Shown: positions 1 to 9,712 of the stretch, one piece after another
Layout of the letters: every line of letters begins with the position of its first letter
How positions within the stretch are numbered: position 1 is the first letter of the stretch
Assembly (NCBI GenBank): GCA_964609675.1
Contig: CAZSRX010000023.1
Span: 6,268 to 70,267 of the forward strand
Length of the DNA: 64,000 bases
Direction: 5' to 3'
DNA from: CAZSRX01 sp964609675 [NCBI: uncultured Bacteroidota bacterium]
GTDB lineage: Bacteria; CLD3; SB21
Program-made: the position numbers and the translations under genes
The notes under the pieces: generated by a model
The model's database searches: none
What the model was told of the DNA's origin: nothing
What the model saw: the letters and a program-made list of their open reading frames with translations, nothing else

Positions 1-302
1 CGGGCCGTACGCGCCTCCGGCCGGTGGTGCTTACCGCAATCGCCACCATACTCGGCGTAACGCCTCTGGCAACCGGCATTGATTTCGACTGGAGGAATTT
101 CCATTTCGTCGTCGGCGCCGAAAGCAGTGATTTCTGGCGTCCGCTCGGCGTAGCCATCATCTTTGGCCTCTCCGTGTCCACGTTTCTTACTCTGGTGATT
201 ATTCCCACGGTATATGCCTGGGTCGAAGAAGCCCAAACCAACATCGCCAAAGTGTTCCGGCGCCTGTCCGCCCGTAAAGCCGAAACCGAACCGGCGGCCT
301 GA
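1..302 (+). CDS. RND efflux transporter permease, C-terminal end (partial)
   Basis: This is the last ~100 residues of a gene that begins before the window; the open frame runs in from base 3. It would be the inner-membrane pump of a tripartite efflux system (AcrB/MexB/CusA-like), driven by proton import. The visible part starts with the RxRPVVLTAIATILG segment that follows a transmembrane helix in RND permeases. It continues with PLGVAIIFGLSVSTFLTLVIIPTVYAW, here named only by its ends PLGVAII and PTVYAW, which is the final membrane segment of the family. A short charged tail follows. Stop codon at 300-302, then a strong terminator. Substrate cannot be deduced from this fragment. Confidence 0.85.
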   Translation, partial: GRTRLRPVVLTAIATILGVTPLATGIDFDWRNFHFVVGAESSDFWRPLGVAIIFGLSVSTFLTLVIIPTVYAWVEEAQTNIAKVFRRLSARKAETEPAA

Positions 303-324
303 CCGATACGTTTTTTCCGGAAGC

Positions 325-368
325 GATAGAGGCTGATTCCCCTTACGGGAACAGCCTCTATCATTTTT
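325..368 (+). terminator. Rho-independent terminator after the RND gene
   Basis: A 16-17 bp inverted repeat (GATAGAGGCTGATTCCC with GGGAACAGCCTCTATC, one bulge) is followed by ATTTTTCC. It lies 23 bases after the RND stop codon and separates this gene from the surface-protein operon. Confidence 0.85.
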
Positions 369-668
369 CCCTCCCGAAAAACGCTGTTTTGCCCCTTTAA
401 AAAAGCTGAATATGTCAAAAGCGTGGTAAATTACAGTATTTAGAAATAATTTACCGGTGGGACGGGTGTTCCGGCCCAAGGGGTTCCGGCGCCATGCGGC
501 TGCAGGGCTGAAGTCATACCGGAGCGATTCAAAAGCATCAGAACTAACCGGAAAGGAAGTGTATGGGGCTTTATCAGGCGCGCTTGCCTACTTGATGCGG
601 GGTTCGGCCAGACTTTATTGGTGATACGGTTTCAATCCTTAAAGTTCCGGCGATAAATCAAAAAAAAC

Positions 669-697
669 TTGACATTATAAACGCAGGTGTTTATATT
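669..697 (+). promoter_or_regulatory. Sigma-70-like promoter of the TonB receptor operon
   Basis: TTGACA (669-674), 17-base spacer, TATATT (692-697). It is the only good match upstream of the operon at 866-9515, and the same -35/-10 pair recurs elsewhere in the window. Confidence 0.75.
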
Positions 698-865
698 TTT
701 TGCGCTCAAGTACACAACACGACTGGGAATATAAATTCTTTTCATTTATCCTTGCGAATTAAACACGCTTTTAAATAACCGCTCCAAACACCTAAAAAAC
801 GGAGGTGACATGTGACGAAAGGATTTTTAACCAATAATTTATTTTGCACCAGAAAGGAGTTACTC

Positions 866-1819
866 ATGAAAAAGTTACTAATGCTTTCTGTGTTGATTCT
901 CCCGCTGTGGACGTTGGCGTCTTGCGAAGACAAGGACAAAGACGAAGATCAAACGGCCAATATCAACACGCAAGAGAATGCGCAGATTGCCACCGATACG
1001 CTGTTTTATTATTTTGCCAAGTTCCCTATCGAGGCGATGCTTCCGGTGCTGAACCTGGCGCATGAGTTTATGCCCAAGCAGCCGCTGCCCAGCGAGCCGG
1101 ACGATTATACTTTTGATGACCAGTCGAACCGCTGGCGCTGGGTTTCCAGTTCGATTAATGAATACAAGAACGTTGTCTTTCCTTTACCGGACAGCGTGTA
1201 CTATCCTGTTGCCGCAGGGGATACTGTTTACTATGGCGACACGGTACTGTACAACAATAACTACCGGGTTTACTACGGTACGACTCCTGTCATCGGACCG
1301 GGCACCGTGGCCATTCCATGTAAATTCCCCACCCAGGAAACCGCGTCGATGCAGTTTTTGCATTACAAGCAATTCTCCCAGATTGTTCGATATGTAATTG
1401 AGCGGTATAACACCGGGACAGTTACCCTTACCGTTACCGGGCTGGAAGGACATGACAGCGACAGCGTAGCGGTGCTGAATGGTACCTGCGAATACGAATC
1501 GTACGGCACCTACAGGGATCACAAGAAACCCAGTGACACTACGATTGTGGAAAAGAATTACAAGCTCAACCTGGAAATGACCGTCACCAACGTAACGATG
1601 AAGCTGGGCACCGCGTATCCGACCGGTGGCACCATTACAATTAACAAGGCCAAGATGAGCATTAATCCGGATGACCCGACCGGCATGTACGGCAATCGGG
1701 AGATTAAAGGCATTCCTGATTTTAATACGACCGGAACCATTACTTTTGACGGAACGGCGGTTTTGACCATTAGCTTTGGCGGATGGAACACGACGCTGAA
1801 CTTATTCCGTTTTATATAA
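866..1819 (+). CDS. Secreted lipoprotein of unknown function
   Basis: 317-residue predicted lipoprotein. The N-terminus is a lysine-led hydrophobic stretch ending in a lipobox (LASC, Cys about residue 20), followed by an acidic linker (EDKDKDED). That pattern implies lipidation and anchoring in the cell envelope. The start at 866 is chosen because GAAAGGAG lies 8 bases upstream and the signal peptide begins there; an in-frame GTG at 812 would add 18 residues and spoil the signal. The rest is rich in Tyr, Thr and Gly and beta-strand-like, with no family I recognise. It is the first gene of an operon with a TonB receptor (43 bases downstream), so a role as surface partner of the receptor is possible but is inference only. 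Confidence 0.8.
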   Translation: MKKLLMLSVLILPLWTLASCEDKDKDEDQTANINTQENAQIATDTLFYYFAKFPIEAMLPVLNLAHEFMPKQPLPSEPDDYTFDDQSNRWRWVSSSINEYKNVVFPLPDSVYYPVAAGDTVYYGDTVLYNNNYRVYYGTTPVIGPGTVAIPCKFPTQETASMQFLHYKQFSQIVRYVIERYNTGTVTLTVTGLEGHDSDSVAVLNGTCEYESYGTYRDHKKPSDTTIVEKNYKLNLEMTVTNVTMKLGTAYPTGGTITINKAKMSINPDDPTGMYGNREIKGIPDFNTTGTITFDGTAVLTISFGGWNTTLNLFRFI

Positions 1820-1861
1820 TTTGAAATAACTCTGAAACCAACTTTTTTAAAAGGAGTTGTT

Positions 1862-4852
1862 ATGAAAAGATTTATCAAAAATGCCATTGCGGTTTTTCTT
1901 CTGGCCGCGATAGCCGCGCCATGGCTGTTGCTGGCGGGTCCCAATGGCAAGATTACCGGAACGGTAAAAGACAGCAAGACCGGTGAAGTGTTACCCGGCG
2001 TGAACGTGATGATTGACGGTACCACCATGGGTGCCGCCACCAACACGCGCGGCGAGTTTTCCATTATCAACGTGCCGGCGGGCGTTTATACGCTCAAAGC
2101 CAGCATGATCGGTTATGCCCGCCTGACCAAGCAAAACATCCGGGTATTACCGGATTTTACCACTCGCGTGGATTTTGACCTGAAAGAAGAAGAACTGTCC
2201 GGAGAGGAAGTCGTGATCGTCGCCGAACGGCCGCTGATCCAGAAAGACCAGACGATGACCATGTCGGTCACTTCCTCCGAAGAAATCAAGAATCTGCCGG
2301 TGCGCGGTTTTCAGGCCGTAGCGAACCTCGGCACGGGATTCACCATTAATAACCAGGCCCGTAACCTCGAAGGCGGCACCGCCAACGTCAACGTGCGCGG
2401 CGGCCGCGCCAGCGAAACGGGCGTGTACCTCGACGGCTTCCTGCAGAACAACCTGCTCACCGGTACCTCCAACGTGCAGGTGACCAACAGCGCCGTTGAG
2501 GAAATCCTCGCGATCACCGGCGGTTTCAACGCCGAATACGGACGCAACCAGTCCGGCATCATTCAAATCATCACCAAGAGCGGCGGTAAACGCTATTCCG
2601 GAAGCCTCGAATACGTAACGGACGCTATTGCCCCGGCGTTTGCGACCGGCAAATACGGCTATCAGAACGGAAGCTTCGGCTTCGGCGGCCCGATTATTCC
2701 GGGCAATGACAAATACAAATTCTTCGTGTCCGGCGAAGGCCAGATATTCGATGACGGCGAGCCCAGCATATTCGGCTTCCCCACATGGACCACTTCCTAT
2801 ATGGGTTCCGGCGCCAACGCGTTGTTCCTCGACCAGAACCAGTATTTTGACTGGGGCAAAGATTCCATCGCCCTGGATTACGTGGTTAATGAAGACGGCT
2901 CGGTTACCGTTAAGTACGGCGATCGGAAAGCCCGCCCCAAGAACCAAAGCGGCGAAGGTTCCAACAGTTTCATCTACGGAACCATGCAGGGTAAATTTTC
3001 GTTCATTATCAGCGACGCCTTAAAACTGGACTTAAACGGTAACTACGGACACAACATCCGCCGGGCGTTTACGAATTACCGGGCGACCGTATTAGACCAT
3101 GTCCAGCGCAACGACAGCCGCTACTGGCAAATCGGCGGTATCGCCACCTATACCGTGAATCCCAACAGCTTTTTTGAGTTTGGCGGTAACTATAACCTGA
3201 ATGACCGCCGGTACATGGATGACAAATGGGGCTGGAACCTGAACTGGAATGAAGACCTGTTAGGAACTACCAAGTCCAGCATCGGAGGCTTCGGGTTACA
3301 TTCCCTTCCGGGAAACTCCAACGCCGTATTCGGCCGTGACTTTGACTCCTATTTTGCATTGAAAACCAGCTATACCAACCAGATTAATAAAAACCATCTG
3401 ATTAAAGCCGGTATGGATTTCTACCGCCATACCATCCGCCTGCTCGATGTCAATGAACTGCGTACCAATCCCATCGAGGGCGCTAATAACTATATTGGTT
3501 ACAGGATTACCCGCGACAATAACGGCCGCCTGGTTATTAAAGACGTTAACAAGGACGATTACACGAATACGTTGGTTACCAGCAAAGGCGATACTATATT
3601 GTTCCCTCTCGACGGCGCCAAGCATCCCATTTCCTTCTCGGCGTTTGTTCAGGATAAGCTGGAATACGAAGGTCTGATTATGAACGTCGGTGTGCGTTAC
3701 GACTTATTCAATCCCGGCACCAAGCGCATCCGCGATTTCTATAATCCGCTGGGTGAGCCCGGTACCAGTGATCCTTTGATAATCGGCCCGGAAGATTTTA
3801 CCAGCGGTAAGAGCGATCATAAGATCAGTCCCCGTCTGAGTATCAGCTTCCCTGTTTCGGAAAAAACCATTTTCCGTATGAGTTGGGGTAAGTTCTTCCA
3901 GCAGCCCAACCTGCAGAATCTTTACATCAGCTCGTATTTTTACAACCGCATGGTTACTGCGGCTCCGTTTGCAACCACCATCCAGAATCCCAACCTGCAG
4001 GCGGAAGAATCAATCCAGTATGAAGTCGGTATGCAGTATGCCCTTACGGACAATCTGAAGATGGACGTCAGCGCCTACTACCGCGACATCAACAATCTGA
4101 TTAACGTTGAGAACTTCACGGTGAACCCCGCCGGCGGATGGAAGTCCCTGATTCTCTACGGTAACCATGACCGCGGCATTGTCAAGGGTGTTTCCTATTC
4201 CATGGAACTGCGCCGCACCAAGAAGATCAGCGGCCGCTTCTCCTACACCCTGCAATGGGCTAACGGTACCGGCAGCGATGACGCTTCCGGATTCCGCGCG
4301 GCCTGGCTGGGTTTCTCGGCGACCAAATTCAACGCCCCTCTGAGCTTTGACCAGCGTCACCGCATCAATGTTATGGTCGACGTGCGCAACGGCAAGAAAG
4401 AAGGGCCGGAATGGGGCGGCTATCTGCTCCAGAACGCCGGCGTCAACTTTATAGTTACGGCGGCCAGCGGCTTCCCCTATACGCCTCAGGCTCCTACCAG
4501 CATGGGCGAGTCCGTACCGTCCGGAAAACCGATCGGACGCCGGAATTCACAGTATGGTCCCTGGACTTTCCGCACGGACATGAAGATGGATAAAACCGTT
4601 TATATGACCAATAACCTCAACGCGCAAGTTTATTTACAGGTATTCAACCTGCTGGATACGAAAAACGCCACCAGTGTGTATAACGCCACAGGTTCCGCCA
4701 ATGACGACGGCTTCTTAGCCTCCCCGGTCGGCCAGGCTCAGTTGGCCTCCGCCGGCCCGGTTTATGCGGCTTATTATGATACCCGGCTGAAAAACGGCCT
4801 GTTCTATGATACCCCGAGGCAGGTGCGTCTGGGTATCGCGTTGAATTTCTAA
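1862..4852 (+). CDS. TonB-dependent outer membrane receptor
   Basis: 996-residue outer-membrane receptor that would import a ligand using the TonB-ExbBD energy system. Order of parts: signal peptide (1-25), carboxypeptidase-regulatory-like beta-sandwich (about 29-115, with GTVKDSKTGEVLPGVNV), plug domain (about 125-235, containing VNVRGGRASETGVYLDG), then a beta-barrel to the end, closing in RLGIALNF with terminal Phe as expected for BAM-assembled barrels. An AAAGGAG ribosome site precedes ATG 1862. The layout is that of the TonB receptors common in FCB bacteria; it lacks an adjacent SusD homologue, so it is not a classical SusCD polysaccharide pair. Ligand unknown. Confidence 0.9.
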   Translation: MKRFIKNAIAVFLLAAIAAPWLLLAGPNGKITGTVKDSKTGEVLPGVNVMIDGTTMGAATNTRGEFSIINVPAGVYTLKASMIGYARLTKQNIRVLPDFTTRVDFDLKEEELSGEEVVIVAERPLIQKDQTMTMSVTSSEEIKNLPVRGFQAVANLGTGFTINNQARNLEGGTANVNVRGGRASETGVYLDGFLQNNLLTGTSNVQVTNSAVEEILAITGGFNAEYGRNQSGIIQIITKSGGKRYSGSLEYVTDAIAPAFATGKYGYQNGSFGFGGPIIPGNDKYKFFVSGEGQIFDDGEPSIFGFPTWTTSYMGSGANALFLDQNQYFDWGKDSIALDYVVNEDGSVTVKYGDRKARPKNQSGEGSNSFIYGTMQGKFSFIISDALKLDLNGNYGHNIRRAFTNYRATVLDHVQRNDSRYWQIGGIATYTVNPNSFFEFGGNYNLNDRRYMDDKWGWNLNWNEDLLGTTKSSIGGFGLHSLPGNSNAVFGRDFDSYFALKTSYTNQINKNHLIKAGMDFYRHTIRLLDVNELRTNPIEGANNYIGYRITRDNNGRLVIKDVNKDDYTNTLVTSKGDTILFPLDGAKHPISFSAFVQDKLEYEGLIMNVGVRYDLFNPGTKRIRDFYNPLGEPGTSDPLIIGPEDFTSGKSDHKISPRLSISFPVSEKTIFRMSWGKFFQQPNLQNLYISSYFYNRMVTAAPFATTIQNPNLQAEESIQYEVGMQYALTDNLKMDVSAYYRDINNLINVENFTVNPAGGWKSLILYGNHDRGIVKGVSYSMELRRTKKISGRFSYTLQWANGTGSDDASGFRAAWLGFSATKFNAPLSFDQRHRINVMVDVRNGKKEGPEWGGYLLQNAGVNFIVTAASGFPYTPQAPTSMGESVPSGKPIGRRNSQYGPWTFRTDMKMDKTVYMTNNLNAQVYLQVFNLLDTKNATSVYNATGSANDDGFLASPVGQAQLASAGPVYAAYYDTRLKNGLFYDTPRQVRLGIALNF

Positions 4853-4888
4853 TGAATGAATTTTTAATTATAAACAGGGAGTATAAGA

Positions 4889-7800
4889 ATGAAACGCATC
4901 AAAATCATATTAACCGCCTTGCTGGTAATCGCCATTACCATGGTGGTGTATGTTGATATCGGGAAATCGGATTTGGATCCGAAAACCCGGTTGACCATGA
5001 AGCTGAAAAAACCGACCCGGGAGGAAGAACTCTGGCTGGGTTTCAATAACTGGGCCTATGCCCTCAAAAACGAAGGCTCCTATTTTTACCGGGTCTCCCG
5101 ATTGGAATTCGGGGGTGAGTTTCCCCGCGGTAGCAATTACGGCGCCGTTTACGCCGGCGGTCTTTATGTGGCCGGACGCAAATCCCCTCCGGGCGGCGGT
5201 CCTTCGGTTATTAATGCCGCTAATTGCGAATTTGACGATACCGAGTTTCAGCCCGGTAAGATTTATGTCAACAACGATTATGATCACCGCTATCGCGGCT
5301 ACACCGTGGCCAATACCGGTAGTTATGCCACCGCCACGGCGCCTTTTAGCGCGCTGAAAAGCGGCGATCCCGGTATTGACGAATATCAGGTGTACGTGAT
5401 TGACGAAGAAAGGTCAGGTTCCGATTGGGATAACTGGCCGGAGTACGCGCCCCGTGATACCAATGACCTGCCGTTCCTTCTTCCCGGCGTAGCCGGTCAG
5501 ACTTATGCCGTATTTAATGATCTTTCCATCTTTAAGGTCAGCGATACGTATTCGCCCTATCCGGGATTCGGCCTGGAAGTAGAAATGGAAACGTTCAATT
5601 TTACCGCCGGCGCTCTGGCGAATGGCGTATTTCTCAAATTAACTATAACCAATAAGTCCTCTGAAAATTACAACGACGCCTATATAGGTATCTGGTGTGA
5701 CGCTGATGTGGGCTCCGCCTCCGCGGAAGACCAGGCCGGCATAGATACCACCGAGGGTCTCGGCATTGTGTACAGCAGTCCCACGGGCGGCGACGTGCAT
5801 CCTATCGCGCTGGGACTCGACTTTTTCCAGGGCCCCGTGGTGGATCAGGCCGATGTGCCCCAATACCTGTATGATAAGTTCTACAATCGCCCCGCCAACC
5901 GGCAGGTAGTGAAATATGACAAATCGTCCGGCGCCCTGAAAGCCATTGCCTTGCCGGACGGTAAGTTTACGTTATCGGCCACGGCCTTTATTTCATACCC
6001 GAATCCTGAAGGCGAACCGGAACGCTTATACGGCGATATTACGCGTCATTACTACATGCGCGGTCTCGACGGCACCGGTAACCCCAAACCCAATGGTCCG
6101 TATGATCCGACGGCTACGGGCATCCAGCCCAAAGACCAGCGTATCATCCACGGTTCCGGGCCATTCATTCTGAAATCCGGCGAAACGCAGGAAGTATGGA
6201 TGGGCTTTGCTTCCGGCCTCGGCAACACCCAGGCTCTGGGAGGATTACCGGTACCCGCCGGTGGTTTCTTTAACCGGAATTCCGGCGCACCCGGTTCGGC
6301 GATTAACGTGATGTACACAACGGATCTGGCCATGCAACAGGCCTTCAACGCGGCCCTTTCGGCGCCGGTGGCGCCTGAATCGCCGGTAGTAGTTGTTTCG
6401 TCCCAGGATAACAAAGTGGTTCTGACATGGGATAACCGTTCCGAATTCTCACGCGACTCTTATGGTGATTCTAATAAATTGGACATCAAAACTACAAACA
6501 ATTATAACAAAAACTGGGTCCAATACGATTTCCAGGGTTACCGTGTGTATAAGAGTCTTACCGGTCTATCCGGTTCGTTTACGAAAGTCGCCGAATACGA
6601 CCTGATTGACAATGTAACAACGGAGAATGATACATTATCTGACGGCAAAGTGCTATATGACGTCCATTTTGGTAGCGACACCGGTTTGAAACATTATTAT
6701 GAAGATACCGATGTGATCAATGGACGCCGGTACTATTATTCCGTTACCGCTTATGATTATCAGCCGTTGATCCGCAGTTCCGTTACCGGTGTGCCTACGG
6801 GCTTCCCAAGATCGCTGGAAAATTCCATTACCGGAAAGACCAATCTGCGTTCGGTGGTTCCGATGCCGCCGGTGGCGGGTAGCAAAGAAGATGCGCGGGC
6901 CAGTGATACTTTAACCTTAGTCAACGGTTATGGGAATCCGCGCCTTATCACGCGTGTCATTAACCCCGATTCCATTAAAAACCGTGAGTTTTATATCGAG
7001 TTCTTCAAAGTGCCCGACAGCGTTGATTCGAAGCCGCTGATTGCTGACTTCAAAGGGCAAATGGCGTTTCGGTTAATTGACAAAAACACCAGTGAGGTCG
7101 TCAAATTTGATAATTATCGCGATGACCCGCGAACGTTTGTGGACTATAACAACAATGGCGTTTATAACGATGGAGTCGACGCTATATATGACGATTCCAA
7201 ATTTTCATTGGCGATATTAGCGCAGGATATACAGGGAAATAATGTAGAATCGTCCAATACGAAGACATTGCCAATCATTGACGGCGTGGAATTGAAAATC
7301 TCTAGTGAGGTTATTGGCATTAAGGCTATTTATGAAATTGCCAATAGTGGCGGTACGCTCACTGCGCCAAAAGATGTATATTACAGCAATAACACTACCG
7401 CTAATTTCCAGATAAACGTCATGACGACAACGGCTCCGGCGGCTGCGGCCGATAAGGGAATTACCGGCAGGAACTGGCTTAACACCTATAACAATCCGTC
7501 TTTTACATCGGATTATGAAATTCGTTTTGTCAGCGGGGCCGATGACTCCTCAAATGTTTATTTCGCGCGACCGACACAATATCAAACGTCTCAATTCCAT
7601 ACGGTAAACTGCCTGAAAAGCCCGAGAAAGGTGCCTTTCCAGATTTGGAGCATCGGTTTAACGCCTAACAATCCTTCCGATGATCGACGCCTGATGGTGC
7701 GCGCAGTGGTCAATACGCCGCCGAATAACAACGTAAATGCTTTGTTTGAGTTCAGCAATCTCTGCGGAACATCAGACTCCGCTTACAGCGAACGCATCTT

Positions 7801-8419
7801 TATTGTTGATTCCGCCTATAATGACACGGTAACAACATTCGGGGCTATTTCGTCGTCGCTTGTAAAAGTAACTAATCTGCTTATCAAGAAAGTGGACGGC
7901 ACTAAAGAGGCGCCCCCGGCCGGTACGATTATTCGTATTGTTACGTATAAACCGATACAATCGGGCGACCAGTATCTTTTCAAGACTACAGCCAACACGG
8001 CCTTCAACAAGAAGCTGGCTAAAAAAGCCCTCAATGACGTTAAGGTAGTGCCCAATCCGTACTACGGCCGTGTTCTGGAATACCAAAGCTCTCTATTCGA
8101 CAAGAAAGTGAAGTTTGTCGGATTGCCGAAGGAATGTACCATTTACATCTTTACCGTATCCGGAGACCTTATCCGGACTATCCGCCACAACGATGCTACG
8201 ACCAACAACCGGATTAATTATAATCCGCTGGATCTGAATGCGGCGCCTAAAGCCGACTATACCTCGATTGAGGAATGGGATCTTCGCAACCAGAAAGGTA
8301 CGTTTGTGGCCAGCGGCATGTACGTGGCTTACATTGACGCCAAAGGCGTTGGCACCAAGACCGTTAAGTTCGCCATCATACAGGAAGAAATGCGGATTGA
8401 CGGACCCGACGCCCGGTAA
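4889..8419 (+). CDS. Large secreted protein with Fn3-like and T9SS-like C-terminal regions
   Basis: 1176-residue exported protein of unknown role. It has an N-terminal hydrophobic export segment (about 5-22) and a long N-terminal region without a family I can name. A fibronectin-III-like stretch follows (about 494-634, including VVLTWDNRSE and FQGYRVYKS). The C-terminal ~125 residues (from DVKVVPNPYYG, about 1049) resemble the FlgD-Ig/T9SS sorting domain: VPNPY, a CTIYIFTVSGDLIRTI strand pair and a VASGMYVAYI strand. Base composition drops between 6.4 and 8.0 kb compared with the flanks, suggesting a more variable domain. It lies 36 bases after the TonB receptor and 61 before the PorV-like gene, in the same operon, so it is probably a surface protein exported with them. 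Confidence 0.75.
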   Translation: MKRIKIILTALLVIAITMVVYVDIGKSDLDPKTRLTMKLKKPTREEELWLGFNNWAYALKNEGSYFYRVSRLEFGGEFPRGSNYGAVYAGGLYVAGRKSPPGGGPSVINAANCEFDDTEFQPGKIYVNNDYDHRYRGYTVANTGSYATATAPFSALKSGDPGIDEYQVYVIDEERSGSDWDNWPEYAPRDTNDLPFLLPGVAGQTYAVFNDLSIFKVSDTYSPYPGFGLEVEMETFNFTAGALANGVFLKLTITNKSSENYNDAYIGIWCDADVGSASAEDQAGIDTTEGLGIVYSSPTGGDVHPIALGLDFFQGPVVDQADVPQYLYDKFYNRPANRQVVKYDKSSGALKAIALPDGKFTLSATAFISYPNPEGEPERLYGDITRHYYMRGLDGTGNPKPNGPYDPTATGIQPKDQRIIHGSGPFILKSGETQEVWMGFASGLGNTQALGGLPVPAGGFFNRNSGAPGSAINVMYTTDLAMQQAFNAALSAPVAPESPVVVVSSQDNKVVLTWDNRSEFSRDSYGDSNKLDIKTTNNYNKNWVQYDFQGYRVYKSLTGLSGSFTKVAEYDLIDNVTTENDTLSDGKVLYDVHFGSDTGLKHYYEDTDVINGRRYYYSVTAYDYQPLIRSSVTGVPTGFPRSLENSITGKTNLRSVVPMPPVAGSKEDARASDTLTLVNGYGNPRLITRVINPDSIKNREFYIEFFKVPDSVDSKPLIADFKGQMAFRLIDKNTSEVVKFDNYRDDPRTFVDYNNNGVYNDGVDAIYDDSKFSLAILAQDIQGNNVESSNTKTLPIIDGVELKISSEVIGIKAIYEIANSGGTLTAPKDVYYSNNTTANFQINVMTTTAPAAAADKGITGRNWLNTYNNPSFTSDYEIRFVSGADDSSNVYFARPTQYQTSQFHTVNCLKSPRKVPFQIWSIGLTPNNPSDDRRLMVRAVVNTPPNNNVNALFEFSNLCGTSDSAYSERIFIVDSAYNDTVTTFGAISSSLVKVTNLLIKKVDGTKEAPPAGTIIRIVTYKPIQSGDQYLFKTTANTAFNKKLAKKALNDVKVVPNPYYGRVLEYQSSLFDKKVKFVGLPKECTIYIFTVSGDLIRTIRHNDATTNNRINYNPLDLNAAPKADYTSIEEWDLRNQKGTFVASGMYVAYIDAKGVGTKTVKFAIIQEEMRIDGPDAR

Positions 8420-8480
8420 ATGTCATTCTTAAGGATTTCTTCAACAGAGACTTTAGGATATAAACCATAAAGGAGATACA

Positions 8481-9515
8481 ATGAAAAAGATCATCATAGG
8501 GCTCATTCTGTTAGGGATTATCCATGTCCCTAGCATCTTTGCCGGAAAGGAAAAGACCGGCGAAGCAGGGTTCATGTTCCTCAAAATACCCGTCAGCGCC
8601 CGGGAAGTTTCCATGGGCATGACCGGGCTGACCAGTTCCTACGGCGCCAACGCCCTTTTCTGGAACCCCGCCACGATTTCCAATTACGACGGCATTTCAG
8701 TAAGCTTTACGCATCTGAACCATTTCGCCGGCATTACCTCCGAGTATTTCGCGATGTCTATCCCGGTGAGCGAAATCGGTACGTTTGCGGCCGGAATTAA
8801 TTATTTGTCGTACGGCGACATTGAAGTAACCACCCAGGACCGCCCGCAGGGCACCGGCGTGCTTTATTCGCCGTCCGACATGTCGGTCAATTTCGGCTTT
8901 TCGAAACAAATTACCGACCGCGTCAGCGGCGGCGTTGTGGTCAAGTATATCTATTCCCGTATCGACCAGGTGGACGCCTCCGGCTTTGCCTTCGATTTCG
9001 GATTTACGTATCTGACCAATTTCCGCAATCTGAAGCTCGGTTTTGTCATGTCCAATATCGGCGGCCAGAGCAAGTATGACGGCGACGGCCTGATCCGCGA
9101 AGTACCGGCCGACCAGTGGGGCTCCGCCAACAGCGCCTACCTCCGTTACGGAAGCGAACCGTTTGAAATGCCGGCCTCCGTTACTTTCGGTCTCAGCATG
9201 GACGTGTTCCGCGATGAACAGCACAGCATGGTCTATACGCTGGAACAAAACGTGAATAACTTCCAGGCGAACCGGACGAATTTTGGGCTCGAATACGGAT
9301 TCAAGGATATGCTCTTCCTGCGCGGCGGCTATACCTCCGCGTTTGATTCCAAATCCGATTTTACCACCAACAATAATAAACTCGGCGGTTTAACGCTGGG
9401 CACCGGCATCGCTTATACCTTCGGCGAACGCAGCAAAGTCCTGCTGGATTACTGCTATTTCAACCAGGGTATTCTCAGCGCGACACACCGGTTTACCATT
9501 GGGCTGAATTTCTAA
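8481..9515 (+). CDS. PorV/PorQ family outer membrane protein
   Basis: 344-residue predicted outer-membrane beta-barrel of the PorV/PorQ (FadL-like) group, which in T9SS bacteria hands cargo from the translocon to the attachment machinery. Signal peptide 1-21. The diagnostic start of the mature protein is visible: GFMFLKIPVSAREVSMGMTG and then NALFWNPA, typical of the family. It ends in HRFTIGLNF with terminal Phe. AAAGGAGA precedes the start. It is the last gene of the lipoprotein, TonB receptor, secreted protein operon, and is followed by a strong hairpin. Whether it is the general PorV or an operon-specific paralogue cannot be told. Confidence 0.85.
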   Translation: MKKIIIGLILLGIIHVPSIFAGKEKTGEAGFMFLKIPVSAREVSMGMTGLTSSYGANALFWNPATISNYDGISVSFTHLNHFAGITSEYFAMSIPVSEIGTFAAGINYLSYGDIEVTTQDRPQGTGVLYSPSDMSVNFGFSKQITDRVSGGVVVKYIYSRIDQVDASGFAFDFGFTYLTNFRNLKLGFVMSNIGGQSKYDGDGLIREVPADQWGSANSAYLRYGSEPFEMPASVTFGLSMDVFRDEQHSMVYTLEQNVNNFQANRTNFGLEYGFKDMLFLRGGYTSAFDSKSDFTTNNNKLGGLTLGTGIAYTFGERSKVLLDYCYFNQGILSATHRFTIGLNF

Positions 9516-9525
9516 CTATTACGAA

Positions 9526-9561
9526 TTTTCTCTGCCGGGCAGAAAAGCCCGGCAGAGAAAA
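9526..9561 (+). terminator. 15-bp hairpin at the end of the PorV operon
   Basis: Perfect 15-bp stem (TTTTCTCTGCCGGGC) with a 6-base loop, 11 bases after the stop codon. The T-run and A-run lie inside the stem rather than after it, so it may act as an mRNA 3'-end stabiliser as well as a terminator. Confidence 0.65.
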
Positions 9562-9566
9562 AAAAC

Positions 9567-9595
9567 TTGATTTTGATTCGCTAAATATGTACATT
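9567..9595 (+). promoter_or_regulatory. Sigma-70-like promoter of the BNR-protein gene
   Basis: TTGATT, 17-base spacer, TACATT, ending 117 bases before the start codon at 9713. It agrees with the other promoters read in the window. Confidence 0.55.
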
Positions 9596-9712
9596 TTGAC
9601 TATGAGTTCTCTCATTAACCCTTGAAAGATTAACCCTATGAAAGGAGGCAAAACGAAAAGTTTAGTGTTGTTGTTCCTTATTAACTAAACCCATAACTAA
9701 ATGGAGGTTACT

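Larger units (their letters stand above)
303..865. other. Intergenic region with terminator, promoter and 5' leader
   Basis: No convincing gene. It holds the RND terminator (325-368), about 290 bases with nothing recognisable, a consensus promoter at 669-697 and a leader of about 165 bases before the lipoprotein start. The leader contains a good Shine-Dalgarno sequence (GGAGGTG, 801-807) followed by ATG-TGA at 810-815, a start codon directly followed by a stop. Confidence 0.6.

Noticed and set aside
9638-9688. 16-codon ORF (MKGGKTKSLVLLFLIN) before the BNR gene
   Set aside because: Poor ribosome site; the internal AAAGGAGG is notable but too little to call a gene.
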